A stretch of DNA of 64,000 nt from Ulva prolifera (Eukaryota; Chlorophyta; Ulvophyceae; Ulvales; Ulvaceae). Under the pieces are notes generated by a model. It had not been told where the DNA came from, searched no databases, and was given only the letters and a program-made list of their open reading frames with translations. Of the stretch, positions 24,488 through 38,459 are shown in pieces (within the stretch, counting starts at the first letter, position 1; each line of letters begins with the position of its first letter). A program made the position numbers and the translations under genes. The stretch is from the NCBI GenBank assembly GCA_023078555.1, contig CM041199.1:5337315-5401314 (forward strand). Reading direction: 5' to 3'.

Positions 24488-27400
24488 ATGAACGACGATG
24501 GTTCAGAAAAGGTTTTGAAAGCGCTGAATTGGCAGGCGAAGAAGAAGGTGTCGCAGGTGGGACTCTTCGAATGCCTGGTGTGTCAGCAGCGAATGAATGG
24601 TACATGATGGTGGAGTGAATATTCAGGATGCTTTCTATGCTGCTGTCAAGGACACGATTGACTCATTGGGATTGGAGGTATGCAACGGTTCAACTTTACA
24701 TTTCACTGCTGCGCCGGACGCGTCCATGTGTACACGCCGATTCTTGCAGGAGGACGAAGCGATCGAGTCTGTTGTCGAAGAATTTCAAATTCAGAAAGTT
24801 GATATGTCGGATGTCGTGCTGTTGAGCGACGCTACTCAGCTCAACAGGTGAGCTTTGCTAGTTCATGTGAGCACTTTGACTCTGGAAACGAAACTGGGTA
24901 AGACAACTGATTGATCAACAGGCACCTATAATTTTGCAAACCTCGCCTTCAGTCGTGAAGAATCTATGTTCTTTGCAGCCACCCCACGTATGGCATTCTC
25001 CGACAGTTCAAGTCTGCCTGTGCCCCCTCAGGAGACATCAGTGATGCTGCTGCGAAAGTAACAGACTCAATGTCTTCGAAGGACGCCCGGCAGAAGCAGC
25101 AAAATCTAGCTGTTGCGCTGCAAATGGGCTTTTTGAAGGAGCTTTTGACGACGATATCCAATGAGGACCTCTCTGATTCCTGCGTAGCAGCCGTGCTCAG
25201 AATAAGCACCTTACTGATGCAGTCTGAGTCAATACGCGACTCTTTTCCCGACGCGGTGCGAACCTGCGTATTCAATAGCACCCCTAAAACATCTTGACTG
25301 CGGCGTGGTGGTGAAATGGCGAACCATAAATGGCAGACTGTATGGTTGTTCAGTTTGGACTGGTAGTATGGGGTTGACATGTGCACGGCTGCGCCAACAA
25401 AGCATTCAGCGGCAGCCATGAAACAACAGCAGCTGCAGCCATGGGCCAACAAGTCATTTCATGATGCAGAGATGAACATGCTGTCCTAGATGCAATCAGA
25501 CACAGTGTGGTGTGAGTGTCCCCATGGCTAGTATCTTGTGTGTGTGCTAAGCGCGAACGTCAGACAGAACAGTACATCAGTCATCGCTGCAGCTCCCATC
25601 AGCCACCCATGGCTTCTCCAATCACTGCGTGTCTTCCCAAGAAAGAAAGATAGCACCGCATAAGGGTCTTGCCCCAACGGACGCACGGGTTGGTCACTGC
25701 TTTGTTGCATTCAGCATCTCCTCCATCTCGCCATGGCGGCCAATAGCAGCTCTCGACCTCCTGCACTTTGCAGGTGCAAGCTTTGGACCAGCCCACCACA
25801 GGCCCAGCTCTAATGGCCCGCCTGCTCTCCCAAGAGCCAGCCGTGTCTGCCGAGGTAGCTGAAGCTGTGGGGAACCTCTGCACGGCAGCTACTCGAGCGT
25901 CCGAGGACACCAAAGGCGCTCTCATGGACTCAGCCTACCCAGATGTCGCCCTAGTCGTCGCCGGTACGTGTCTGGACCTGTCCAGCGGGGCCGCTAGCTC
26001 CCACTGGACTCGTTGCTTTCATGCGATTGCATCCGTTCTCTGCTGGTCCATTGTGCAACTCACATCTCGTCTACATAAGCGCAGCAGATTGTACTGTGAG
26101 CGCAAATTTTGCAGCGCAGATGTCGGCGGTGTAGTTGTCGCACCACAGCAGGCATGTCAGTTGGCATGCGCCCAGTTGTCCATTAGTGCGCCCTAGTGCT
26201 GGCACGCCTGTACAGCACTCTGCAAAGGCGCTGCCATTGCTGTGCGTTGCTGCGGCTGCAGGCGCGCTTCAGCAGAAATGGTCGAGTCCAACTTCTGTCT
26301 GAGTCATGTTTGCGAGTTGCCTTTCGAGTCGAGAGCTCAGTGCAGCATACGGTATTGGGGCGAGTCCCCCAGCTCCGGACCACAATGCATCGAGGCCCGT
26401 GCTGGCTGTCCAGGCAAGGACGAGACGCCGCTGCACGTCGCGGTCGCGCTGCTCACGTCTCTGCGCGCGATGATCACGCACGACGACGACCGCCCGCCGG
26501 CCTCGAAGGCCTTCATGCATGCACGCATGCTCGCGCTCAACCGCGGCGCGGTGCCCGTCTTCCTCTCGGTCCTCCGCCGCGCCCTCGCGAGCCCGCCCGA
26601 GCTGTGCGCTGCGATCTCGGCGCTGCAGGCGCTGTGCGCAAACGACGACGTCTGCAAGCAGGTGCGCCGTCGGCCCGTCTTCTGCATCGGGTGCCTGGCA
26701 TCTCACCAGGCACTACGTTGGGGACGACACCTACACAAGGGGAAGATGCATCCGGATGTGGCCACATAGCACCTGCGTGCAATCGCTTGCTGCTCATCGC
26801 TCGGGAAATCCGACATTTCCACTGGCAAGTATGTAGCTTCCCCTCACACCAATTCCTGTGGCACACGTGGAGCAGTTTCGAGCGGGGCTGGTGTGGTGAT
26901 CGGGTTCCATCCCGACATCGCGAATGCTCCAGCGGCAGGGCGGCGGCCGTGATGCAGGTGAGCGACGCGCGGGGCGTGGAGACGCTCGTGCGCGCGACGG
27001 ACGACCACTTTGGCGACGAGGCGATCGTGGCCGCGGCGTGCGGCCTGCTGCGGCACCTCGCGAAGAGCGACACCGTCAAGGAGCTGTTCGTCGAGATCGG
27101 AGGCCTCACGCACGCCTCCAAGGTGCTCGAGGCGCACAAGCAGAGCGTCCGCGTCTGCACGCAGGTGCGCCCCCCCGCGCCCCTGGTGCCGTGCCGGAGC
27201 CTCCAGCTCGAGGAAGGGCGATGGTGCACAATGCATGTATCCTGCCAGTGGCTAGGGCATGCGGGAAGTCGCCCTGGTCGCCTGGTGCTGTCTGGGACCG
27301 TGCGGAGGATGCAGAGATTTACGGGCACTGCTGAGGGCGCAGTGTATTCGTACATGCATGCTGTCACCCTCGTCTCTGTCCGGGGTGAGTTGCCTCTGGG

Positions 27401-28008
27401 CTGTCCACAGAGCATATGTGCACCGATGATGGCGTCAGAACACTGTGCATGTGTCTGAGGCCTGAGGCGCGGCCTGCGCAGCGCAGCGACTGGGAGCCGG
27501 TGGCACACAGCAACTCAACCACCCGCATGACACTGCATCGTGTCGTGTGGGGTATATGTGTGCACGATGTGTGCAACTCCAACCCTCCCGTCTGTAGTGC
27601 CAGCCGGCCGCCCAGCGCTTGTGCGCTGCGTGTTGAGCCCGGCACGATATCACACAGCCATCACTGAACGTTTCATCAGGGGAGTGCGGAGTGGTGCAGA
27701 TGCTGGGCCTGCTGGCGACGGTGCTGCTGCGGCAGCCAGAGCACTGCGAGGCGCTCGCCGCCGACGCCACGCTGTTCGCCCACGTCGTCGACACCATCCT
27801 CGCGCACCGCGGTAGCCCGGCCGTGATGCGGCAGGCGGCGCAGCTCGTGCGCAACCTCGTCGTGCGCAGCGAGCACCTGCGGCCGCAGGTGCTCGGCGCG
27901 CAGGGCGTCGAGCCGGCGCTGCGCGAGGGCCGCCGCCTCCCGGACTGTGGCGACGTGTGCTGCGCTGCGCTGCGCGACCTCGGCCTGAACGACTACCTCA
28001 CCCCATAG
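24488..28008 (+). CDS. ARMC6: ARMC6-type armadillo-repeat protein, eight exons
   Basis: Exons: 24488-24556, 24627-24677, 24750-24847, 24979-25255, 25774-25963, 26414-26661, 26958-27164, 27700-28008. All phases agree and total 1449 bp (482 aa); human ARMC6 is about 501 aa. Family landmarks (recalled): the N-terminal block reads VSQ then FYAAVKDTIDSLG and VVEEFQIQKVDMSDVV, matching the ARMC6 start. Mid-protein LRAMITHDDDRPP followed by HARML matches the family's DDDIR...HAHNHAK region. Helical armadillo repeats follow (LLRHLAKSDTVKELFVEIGG; QAAQLVRNLVVRSE). The end reads CGDVCCAALRDLGL, the family's final signature. Molecular function is poorly known; armadillo repeats usually bind proteins. 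It stops at TAG, with TGTAA 239 nt later. Intron 5 (about 450 bp) and intron 7 (about 535 bp) are the largest after intron 4 (518 bp). No disruption seen. Confidence 0.92.
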
Positions 28009-28740
28009 CTGCGCCCGGGAGCTGCCGAGCAGGTGGCTGCGGGACAGGGGGCTCGGCTGTTTGGGGTGGTGTGCGGAGCCGTGGCTTTGACATGCGTGGT
28101 CACCGGCACCAGGGCTGCGCTGATTGCAGTGTCATCAGGTGCAGCCGGGCAGCGCTGTGCGCTGACGTGCGGGGTCTCGTCACAGCGGCAGATGTCGCAG
28201 CTGCATGAGTGCCAGGTCTGGGCGACGTCAATCACAGATGAGCGCGTGTAAATCCATTGTGTCTGTTGAGACGGCACAGCGGTTGACCCAGCGGTTGGAA
28301 CATGGTGGTTGTGTGCAGGCATTCTTGTAACATTATGTATTGCATACTGCGGAAATGATCACTCACCAGTGGTGGCAACGCCAACTGGCTGCACACTGCG
28401 GCTCGGGCCACTGCTGGTTCTCATGGCTGGTGCCCACCTCGCCTCGCCGCTGCTTGTCCAGATTGTTGCCGTTTCGCATGTTGCCAGAATCCTAATTCAA
28501 ACGATCCCGGCATGTTCATGGGCTGTCGTGGTGGGCCATGCTGACGTGGGCAGCCATTGGGTGCATGCTTGGGCTAATTCAACTGGCTGTGTGCTGGCGG
28601 GTCGTGTGATGTCTGTTGACTCTCACAGCAGCACGTGCTTGCCGATGCTCAGGTGCACAGAACTGCACAGCGAGTCACACACTGCTGAACTGTATGAAGC
28701 CAAATCTCAGTCACAGCCGGCTGGGGACATGCTTGATGCC
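28009..28740. other. 3' flank of ARMC6-like gene up to the copy B boundary
   Basis: No further exon is supported. The stretch contains the putative poly(A) signal at 28247. The junction at 28740/28741 is where the match to base 1 of the window begins; because base 1 is simply the window edge, the real left end of the repeat may lie further left in both copies. Confidence 0.5.
28247..28251 (+). promoter_or_regulatory. Putative polyadenylation signal TGTAA for ARMC6-like gene
   Basis: TGTAA on the sense strand about 239 nt after the stop codon, in the range expected for a chlorophyte 3' UTR. Short motif, so chance occurrence is possible. Confidence 0.4.
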
Positions 28741-29935
28741 AGGCGCAGCTGTTAACCCGTACCCCGCAGTTTTACTGATGCCAGCAGGGGCCTCACGCTG
28801 TACACAGTTCAGTCTGAGCGACGCACACTGTGGGTAAGCCTACGGCGAGTAAATGTCTAGCCTGAAGCAATAGGCTGCCAAAATTGCACACAGGCATGAA
28901 CAGCAGCCAAAGCAGCTGTGACGAGCAGCACAAACACCCGAGGCGTATCGCCCACACACGTCCATGGTGAACATTGATGGCATCTGTTGATGCAATGGGG
29001 CAGCCTACTCCGCCACAGAGACAACTCGACATGTACAGCCTCCTCATCCAACGGGCGTGATTATAGGAAAACAAAACACAATGGCATGCACCGAGAGAAT
29101 CCTCACTTCTTGGGGGGGAGATGAGCGGTCCGACAGTGATAGAACAGCCTGGGTCAGCAAGTGTTCAGGTGAAGCATCACTTCATGGATTAGCTCACCAC
29201 AGCATGGTCTAATCTGAAGCCGCGGAACTGTGACAATCACCTGCAGCAGCCAATATGACCAAAGCATCTTTTGCCCTCCACAGAACCTTTCACCTGGCAA
29301 CATCCAGCTGTAAAAGTTTGCCGGCTGTATGCATCTATACATGCAGCCGGCTGCAGGCCGCAGGGTAACAGAGTGCCGTCTTTGGCTGCTTAATCAATCT
29401 CCAGGTTGTGGCCTGTGCTTCAGGATCCTGTAGTCCCCACAGAAGATCCAAACATTAGCACGAGACATTGAGATTGATGCACTTGTCACTTACTGTGGTG
29501 CTCAGGCGTTTGTTCAACATTCACCTTCAATGGTGCCTAGCAGTGTGGATATGAATCTCCTGAGATAAGCATAGACATACACAACGTCTGTACGGTTCAA
29601 GGAGACAGAAATACGGGTCGCGTTCAGTGCACGGCGTGCATCGGGTTTGGAGGCTTCCAGAGGGCACCACTGTTACTGTGTACAGCTGTGTCACGCTTAC
29701 GCTTGATCACCGCCGGAAAACGTGATCCTGACGACGTGCGGGATACGGAGGTTTCAGCCCTGGTAGCCATTTGCTGCGCAGCGTGCTGCTCACGTCAGCT
29801 GTGGACGATCGAGAAGTCTCTACATGTTGTGCCCTCCAGGCCATGTGTAGTCAGAGGCAGCATTATGTAGCGTTTATGGTATTGTTCAAGCTTCATCTGT
29901 GCTGTACAGCGCCCTGATCATCAAAATCGACAACT
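28741..29935. other. Non-coding flank upstream of bZIP gene (copy B)
   Basis: Identical, as far as I compared by eye, to 1-1195. No supported gene. Separates the ARMC6-like 3' flank from the bZIP start. Confidence 0.5.
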
Positions 29936-32900
29936 ATGGCACAGGCGGAGAGACCGTCGCTCGCGTCTCTGCCGGACCTTATGGACGTGGACTTCAATGC
30001 TGATTTACCGGAAGATCTATTCGAGTTCGACAATCAGTTCTTGGATGAGTATCTGAAACGTGTTAGAGGTGCGCTGCTGTGTACCTGGGCCAAGTGCACG
30101 TAGCGCTGCGTTCCTCGACCGGATGTTTGATAATGCCACGCAGAAAAACTGTCAACGTGAGAGGTGCTCGACATGCTTGGTAGCATGGTGAACACCGGCG
30201 GAAGTATTCTGTATGCGTAGGATATTCGTACAGCGTGGCTGGACGCTGCTGTATTCACCCGCTTGGCCTGGGGAGCCGCTGAGCTCCAGTCGATTTTGGA
30301 AAACGACTCAATCTGCGTGTTGGCGCATACATTGAAATTTGTAGCCTCGATGTTGATCTGAATGTCCCATCGCTTGGATTCTCTGCGATTCATCTTTCCA
30401 GTTGGGCCCACATCTGCAGCATGGAAGTCACAAAGAGAGTATGTGGCAGTTGCCCTGATAGCAGCTATGATAGCAGCTACAGCATGGGGCCTGTCATGCG
30501 CGCTGCTGCTTCCACTGTTGTGATCGTCCATCTCTCAGCTACATCCTCAGATTCACAAAGTGGGATCACAGGTGCAGATGACAAAGGAACGTCTATGCTG
30601 TTACCGAGTATAGACCTAGATGATCCGTTGCTCCCCCCCCAAGCGCCTTCCGTGGGGTTGGCAAGTCACTCGACATCTGCTGGATCACACCCTTCCGGCC
30701 ACTTGGCAGCAGGCCAGGTGTTTGCAGCACCTTCTTCAGCCGACGCCAACGTCCCTGCGTCCAATCAATTTGTGCCTGGAGCTGCTGTTGTGCCTCTGAC
30801 TGCCCAGCCACACACGGCTCAGCCTCAGCAGGTCTTTTCAGTCCCAGGACCCCATGATCAGGACTTGGCACCGCCTCAATCTGCGGCCCATAGCGCAGCA
30901 TATGAGGTTAGTCACCCATGTCTGCCTGTAAATGCATCTGCTGCTGAACGACGCCGTTTGGCTGTCTCTAGCGCTGCTGCATTGACATGACTCTGCCAAT
31001 TTGTCGTTGAAAGTGTTGTCCCTGTGCGGACTCAGGTCTTGTGCAATTACATCGCGTGTTCAGAATAAGTGCGACTGATGCAGTCACTACAATGTTTGGT
31101 ATGATGTCGCCAACTCCAGCATGGATATGGCCCGACATGCAGCATGTCGAGAGCGATGCAGCACGTGTGTTATTTCATGTTCCCGCCTGCGCCAGTGGCC
31201 AGTGGCTGAATTTGTGGCAGAGCAGTAAACCTCACCACTGCTCTCTTCCACAACTTCAGACATTGGCGCCGCCAAAGCCTTGGAACAAGTATCAGCTTCA
31301 ATAGTATCAACCTGCTGTCTCCAGTGGTGGAGGTGGTGGCATCGTGCGAAAACTGCTCTGTGCAGCATTCGCAATACCCACAGCGTTGCCTGCCTTCATG
31401 CTGGCAGCATAAGTCTGCAGTACATGTGTTACTACAGGGCAGCACTTCATCAACATCTGCACAGGCCGCTGGTGCTACGTCACCATTTGTTCATTTGTGG
31501 CTTGTGCACATGATGCTTCATTTGCGGCTTGTGCAAATGGCGTTGATGTTGTCAAAGCTGGAGCTCCATTCGAGCCGGACGTTGAGTAGCTCTACCGCTT
31601 CTATAGTAATGATTTTCTGTGGCCCACAGGAGGTGGACGGTAGCGATGCACCTGCAGTGCACAGTAGTGGAACAGCTGGCAGTGCCCGAGCGAAGAAGGG
31701 TGCGACTGGACCCCGCAAAGCGACTCCGCAGCGCAAGCAGAACAACCGCAAGGCACAGCAGCGGTACCGCGAGAAGCGCAAGATGCAGGCAGTCGAGAGG
31801 GAGGAGCAGGTGTGGCCAAACTGCAGCTTTGTAGATGAAGACTGATAAAAAGAATCATCAGACCATGGCACAAGCCTGCTCTCAGCCTGTTGCGTAGCGT
31901 GTTCAGTGGTGGCTGGACAAAAACCCACAACAAATGAGATAAACATTGATCGGCTATGGGTACACTGCAGGTGAAGCTGCTCTCCGCGCAGCTCGCAACG
32001 ATGCAGGAGCTGCAGGAGCAGAACCAGAAGCATGCATCGGAGAACGACGAGCTGCGCAGCCAGCTGCAGGAGAAACAGGGCGAGATCGAGGCGCTTCGGG
32101 TACGCCCCGTCTGCAATCCACAAACGAACAGCAGCTCACACACAACACCAGTCTGCATGTCTCTTGAATGTCAGAACCCCTTTCTGATATGTGCTGTGAA
32201 TCTCCTCACATTCAACCTGCGAGTTTCAGTCAGGTGGTGTTCTGACAAGCGACCCCTTGGAGGTCACGTACTCTGCGCACTCGTCCAGTTGGCAGACCTG
32301 GTGGGGTGGTGCAGAAGATGATGGAGGCGGGCTTTATAGACCTCGGGGCGCGCTCCCACAGCGAACACAGTAGTGAGGGCCGCAACGGCTTCCGCGTCGA
32401 CAGCGGCGGCGACGGCGGCGGCGGGGACAGCCCGATGGCCCGGGAGGAGCGCCCGGTCACCCAGCCGCAGCATGCGCGCCTCACGCACGACGATGCGGCT
32501 GCGCGCCTCAAGCAGCTCGTCGGCGAGATGCGCGCTCTGCTGGAGGCACACGGCCTGCCCGGCACCAGCTACCTGTGCGCCACCACTGCTTGTTCCCGCT
32601 GCTGCTCTGTCTCACAGCTCTGTCTCGTGGCACTGCATCAACGCAGCAAGGTCTTGATATCGCTGTTCTAGTGCCAGACGTCTCGTGTGTTTCTGCCTTG
32701 GACACGGGAGTGGGCGCTGTTGTGGCTGCAATGGCGATGTACCGATCATGAAACTTTCAGGTCACCATGATGGGTATTGGTCGCTACCTGTCATCCTGAG
32801 GCCCCGCATGTGGTGTGATCTGAGCAATCGCCTTCAGGGATCAGCGAGCCAGCAGGCCTTGCGGTCCTGGGGGTTTGGGAAGGGTCGGCTTGCCGCAGCT

Positions 32901-34027
32901 TGCACACGGGCGCGTCATGTGAAGACCACTCGTGCAGGAGGGGGGACCCCCGGTACTCCGACCCAGCGCTCGCGGCGGCGCTGCGGCCGCTCGCACAGCA
33001 CGTCGACCGCCTCTCGATGCAGCGCCTGCTGACCGCGCCGGCGAAGCCGCAGGAGCGCAGCAAGTGCGACAGCAGCCGCTTCGCGAGCGCGCACCCGTGC
33101 GCGCTCTTCCGGGCGCGTTGGACCGGCGCCCTCGAGGCGATGGGCGTGAGCGAGGAGCAGGTGGACACGCTGCTCGCGGCGCGCGCGCAGACGCTCGAGC
33201 GGCTGCGGGCGCTGTACGAGGAGCGCGCGGAGCTGAACAACATGACGATGGCGATCATGCTGCCGCGGCCCGCGCCAGAGTCGTTCTACGACGGCAGCAC
33301 GGCGCGCAAGCTCGAGCTGATGGGCCAGTTTGGCGGCAAGTGCGCGCTGTCGCACAGCCAGCAGCTCGCGGAGGCGCTCGATGAGATCCGGGAGAACCTG
33401 CGCCAGGAGCAGCGCATCATGGTGCAGCTGCACAGCGTGCTCGTGCTCAAGGTGCCGCCCGGCTGTTGCGTGAGTACTGGCGTATGTTGATGCCCTGCAC
33501 CGCCGCGTCACTGGCATGCGCTGCTGTAGCAGCACCATCAGAACCCATGGGCGGGCACACGTCCACGCATCTGAGGAGTGAAGCTCTGCAGTGTATCGCA
33601 GCGGACAGCTTGCACCCGCCCCTGCCCTATATGTGTGCCACACTGTGCCCTGGCTGGGCTCGTCTCTGCTGCACCCACCGTTCGTGTGGCCTATGCTGTA
33701 CTCTTGGCTGCAATCGCGATTCTCTAGCGGCAAGTTCTGTCGGGCTACTATCACGACCGCTTGACAGTAGGGTATGGCGTGCAGGTGCTCTCACCGGCGC
33801 AGGCCGCCGTGATGTTCACACTCGCCGACGATGAGCTCGTGGAGCCGCTGCACATCACAAACATCGCCGCGCTCAACCGCGGCGTCATCCAGCTGCTGCC
33901 GATGTGCCGTGGCGAAGTCGGTGACGGAGCGGCTGTCTGCAAGGTGGAGGCGGAGGAGCCTGCAGGGAGCACCAGCGCCGCGGCGACACACATGGCGGCG
34001 CCGCCGGCCACGGCGGCAGCCACATGA
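29936..34027 (+). CDS. bZIP transcription factor, seven-exon model (copy B)
   Basis: Same gene as 1196-5362. Exons: 29936-30068, 30572-30906, 31630-31809, 31971-32099, about 32230 or 32250-32574, 32938-33451, 33785-34027. Basic region NRKAQQRYREKRK, leucine zipper and C-terminal domain are identical. Two differences matter. First, one C is missing near 32280 compared with copy A, which changes the frame of the early part of exon 5. Second, an extra C near 34019-34022 shifts the last exon so that it stops at 34027 after ATAAAT-type residues, 112 bases earlier in copy A coordinates than the TGA at 5362. Which end is right cannot be told from sequence alone. Likely a nuclear DNA-binding regulator; targets unknown. 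Confidence 0.82.
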
Positions 34028-37000
34028 TGATATCCGGGCCTGCGAGACCACACGAGCGGACCCGTGGTGGCGCATCGGGGCGGTGTCCTTGCATCAATGA
34101 CGCCGGAGCGGCTGAACCAGAGGCACAGGGCGGTTAATCTCATGGTGTTCACTCCCATGTTCGAGACAAATGGCTTGAGATTTGGCGCCGGGGGTGAGGC
34201 AGAACGGCAGGAGTGCTGTGTTTGCGGCGGGGCTATGTCAGCGCGAGGCTGCATGAGCTGACACGCTCATGGATGAGAAACTGCACCTGTTTTGAGGAGA
34301 TTGTGGCACTAGCCTGCGGAAAGGCTTGAGGTTGCTGTGTACCTTGTGCTCACCTTTGCTGGGTCATAATGCGCCGTATCGTGGCAGCCAAGTGGTGGCT
34401 GGCATCGATGCGTGAGCATGCCTGGAACACACGGCGTTGGCTAGAAGGGCATGGGGCACCCGCACCTGGACAGGGGAGTGCGGATGAGGTTGTGAAGATG
34501 TATACTTAAGCTGCTGCCTGCGGCATTAGCCGCGGCATTGGCCCGGCTGTGGGTGATCTTGTATCTGATATCTTTGTGGCGGTGCTGCTGCTAATACTAA
34601 TGACCATGATCGGCGCAGCGGCTGTGGGTCGACAATCTGAGACCTGCATGTACGACTGTTGGGAGTTTGCACAATCATGATCTGAAGAGTGTTCTGTACG
34701 CGTCTGCGTGTTTGACCTTTGCAGCTGTAACGGCGTATAATGATGGTGTGAGCGGTTGTTGAAAGTGTCCTTGAATGCGACATGTTGTTGACACCTGCAG
34801 CTTTTGTGCCATAGTGAAGCCGTTGAGGCGCAGTGCGTGCAATCAATACGGACCTTGCCGATACCAACTGCAGCCGCGGAGGGTGTATACGACATAACGA
34901 TTAGAATACTGAGTCGAAACCTGCAGGTAAACTGTGGCGTCTAGCCTTATGTATCTGTTGTGCTCAGAACAGTGTCAGCTTTGCCTGCCTAGTGCGGGCT
35001 GCCTAGTGGCAGCCCGCACCGCTACAGTGCTCGAGATAACGAGGTATAGTGCAGCTGCAGCGAAATGGCATCACATAGGGACACATGTTTGCATGTGCTG
35101 CTGGTGTGGGGCAGTGAACCACACCCCGAAATCGCATATCACGCATTAGCAAGGAGCAAGATGACACGGTGCACTATGGACTCTCAAAATTATTGCCGGT
35201 GGTCCTTCCTGTGCCCTTCGTGGCTGTGCTGTAACCTCTCCACATTTTAAAGAGTCAGTACGTGTGAGTGAGGAATTGCAAACCGCCAACAACCTACAGC
35301 TAGGTTGTAAACTATGTCAGCTCCACAATTAGGCATTACTGCATGTTCGACGCATATCTCGCACGATACGCTGTCACCCAAATGGGATGGCGGTTCATCT
35401 GAGGTCTGTCCAGATCGGCCGTTGGAAACATGCAACAGGCGATTATGCCAATGTATGCAACGTCCGCAGTGTATATGATTATGAGCGCCAGGATGTGTGA
35501 TTGTCGGTTACATCCGTTCGACTGGACGCATGACATTTTGAACGTGAACGCAGCATAGCATCATCGTATGCGGAGGATCACACGACCGTCGCCAAAAGCG
35601 TCAGCACCTACGATGACAGAACTGTGAGACATGAGTCTGTAAGTGTCTCCGATTCGATGAAGTGTTTCGCACCTGCTTTGGAGCAAGGCCTGGCGCACGT
35701 AGCGTCCCTGCACAGGACCGTCCAGGCTGCTCCGATTGACGTCCTATGATTGGTGGAGGAGACAGGGCGCCACATGATGCAGCGCTCACAACTTCAGGGA
35801 CTTTGTGGTACTGTTATACTGTACGTTGACTTGCCAAACAAGCGCACCACGTCGTACGGCCACATCGCCCATCACCTCAAGCCTGCCAGCATCGGCATCG
35901 CCCTGATTGTCGGATAACCGGGAACCACATACACAGGCGATAAAGGCGATCCGAAGCAACAAATTAAATCATGTAAGCCTGATCAAACTTGATTGATGTA
36001 CGCTCTACCATGGACAGGCTGCACTCACACCGATTCACAGCTGCAGTGGCAAAATTCATCAAGACTATTTGCATGCGCACGTATCAGTACGTCAACACAG
36101 CAGCTCAAATGTAAACTCTCATCATTGCATCTGCAGCGCTGATCTCAGGTGGAGACACAGAGCTCCAGGGCACGCTTCTGGAAGTGGCTGAAGTGCGTAG
36201 CTTCACCGCTGCAGCGTCAGGCAAGCTTTGGCTCGCACGGGTCTCCAAGGTCGTGCCAAGCATGTGCATAGCGCCCTCTGTTGTCCGAGTAGCGTGGCAA
36301 CATATTACTGACTGGTCCGGCAACGGCAGCGTTTGCGTCAAGCATGGCCTGTCCAGTCCTACGCTGTTCCGCTGTGCTTGTTCCTCGCCCATGAGCTCGC
36401 GTTGACCGAACACCCCAAAATCATGCATAGATCTACCTTCCCAATTTGGGCTTGTTTATTATGTCTGTCCAAGTCTGCTTACAGCCAATCCGCTCCTGCA
36501 GTTGTCACTAAATGCAGTACGGCGTTTACACAGGAAGGGGTGCGCTTCGGCCGGAGCCCCACGCATGTGCAACTTGATATGATTTGCGCTCTCTGTGGCT
36601 GAATGCGTTAGCGTCGTCCTGCACGCTCCAGCCGTAGCTATCTGTTGAATCTCGTAAAACAGTAGCCGCATGCCTCACAAGCACATCGCTGTGATCACAC
36701 TGTCAACATAATGTCACATACCAGCAGGTCCAATATCCGACATACAGCTGCGCAGCTGGGGGGGCTGCTGGCGAGAAGCACCCACCGTGCTCGAGGCTTG
36801 CTTCCCGTGTCACAGCATAGTCTCGTTGGGTTGTCATCAGTCCTTGATGCCCGGGATACAGTGAAGTGGGGACAATGCCTTCGTGTGGTGTCTAAGAGTA
36901 TGCGGCGTTAAGATCTGCACTGTAGCCATGGTCGTCATCGCAGTGTGCTCTTCGAACACACGTAACCGAGCCGAATAACTTCCCCGCGTGCATGCCTACA

Positions 37001-38459
37001 TCCACTCCCTGAGACTGATACAGTAGCCTTCGGATCTCATCGCTTTTACTGGTCCGCTTTCTGTGATCTAGGCGGAATGGCCACAGCTCACGGCCATTCA
37101 CTCACTAGCATGTTCGGGACCGAAGACAAGGTGCCCCCACGCTCATACGTGAAACACCGCCACCAAAAACACTAAACGTGAGTTGTGTAGCCATGTCAGC
37201 GTAAGAGGATCTAACTGCAGGCCTGTGCGTGGACTGGGGACTGCCTGGTTGAAGGGTGCGCCAAGCGTTGTGTTGCAGACCTTGGCGCAGGCGCATCAGC
37301 AACGGTCCTCGAGGATCGGGCCTTCTCAGAGACCTGGTATGCGCTATGTCCTCGGCTGGCGAACGTCGTAGACATCGTCGTGCGTGCGACGACTCCTGAC
37401 ACCACTACCTCCCCTCCCCCACAGATAGCCTCGGGGCAGAAGGCTCACTCACAGCCAGGCACAGATGGCGACGCCACAACACCAGATGAGGCAAGCTCAC
37501 GGTCTCTGCTGAGCTCTGGCCACCACGAAGAGGTGTTGTCGGAAGTGCGATCCCCCAGCCTCAACCTGCACACGCACGAGAACCTACAGCAGCTCAGCTT
37601 GTTCCCATGGCTGCGATTTCACCATACATCTCAAGTTGTCTCTCTACCTGAGCGATCTGAGACTGTTGTTGTCTGGCTGGATCGTGCAGCCGTGCACTGT
37701 CCAGCCCTGTGCATGCCGTCCAGCTCTACTAGCCACCACGTAGTCAGTGACAGGCGACTGAGCTCGGGCAATTGCATGGCAGAGCACCAGCCCGAACTAC
37801 CACACATTGCAATCCCGCAGAACCGCAGAGACTGCACGCCTGCACGCTGATGCACAGAACACATCCAGACGAGTGCCATCCCGCCCTCTAGCATGCACAT
37901 GTCACAGCAGTGTTGAGTCGCTTTGCTGCATATCCAGGACTGCCACCCCGAAAGTAGATCTGAATATTCGGATTTTTTCTATGTGATCGGGCCCGATGAC
38001 CCAACACTGCTCCACAGGACGCTGATCTGACGTCTGAGTGTCTCTGATCGCACCCGAAGCTGACGCAGTCTCTCTCTCCTGGCCTTCCCGTCTGCAGCGA
38101 GCTCGCGCAGCTTCCATGCCTCCCTTGGCCGGCCCTCTGCTGAACCACGGTGTCCCGGGCTGGACTGCCAACAGAGCCGGATCCTGAGGAGAGCCTGTGC
38201 AGCATCGAGCACAGGCTGCTAGGCCGCGGTCGCACTGGGTCATGGCAAGACCCGCATGCCTGAGCATTGGCTGACCCATGCATGCTCACATTGGAATAGC
38301 TCAATCGATGCCTTGCTGACGCTGCCCGGCCCGAAGCATGCCCCCACCCCGCTGCGAATGCGCCGCTCTGGGGAGCCTAGCATCATTCGCCGCACTCTTG
38401 CGCGCGCGCGACCGGCGGTTTTTGGGTCCTCCGCTGAGGTTGGCCGGACTGCTGCGCAG
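34028..38459. other. Long stretch without a supported gene (copy B)
   Basis: Counterpart of 5363-9732. Most of the one-base differences between the copies fall in its first kilobase (near 34122, 34147, 34213, 34553, 34728, 34761 and 34875), typically as a base present once here and twice in copy A. Contains the hairpin at 34992. Probably includes unrecognised 5' exons of the next gene. Confidence 0.45.
34992..35019. other. Perfect 12-bp-stem hairpin (copy B)
   Basis: Same GTGCGGGCTGCC / GGCAGCCCGCAC stem with TAGT loop as at 6262-6289. Unchanged between copies although neighbouring bases carry length differences. Confidence 0.7.

Noticed and set aside
26537-27508. A 323-residue minus-strand frame
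   Set aside because: Antisense shadow of ARMC6-like exons 6 and 7 plus intron; no family signature, while the + strand exons join in phase and match ARMC6 landmarks.
16449-28740. Idea that the retroelement caused the large duplication by recombination between its LTRs
   Set aside because: The LTR is seen only once, the other side is an N gap, and the repeat junction at 28741 shows no element sequence next to it.
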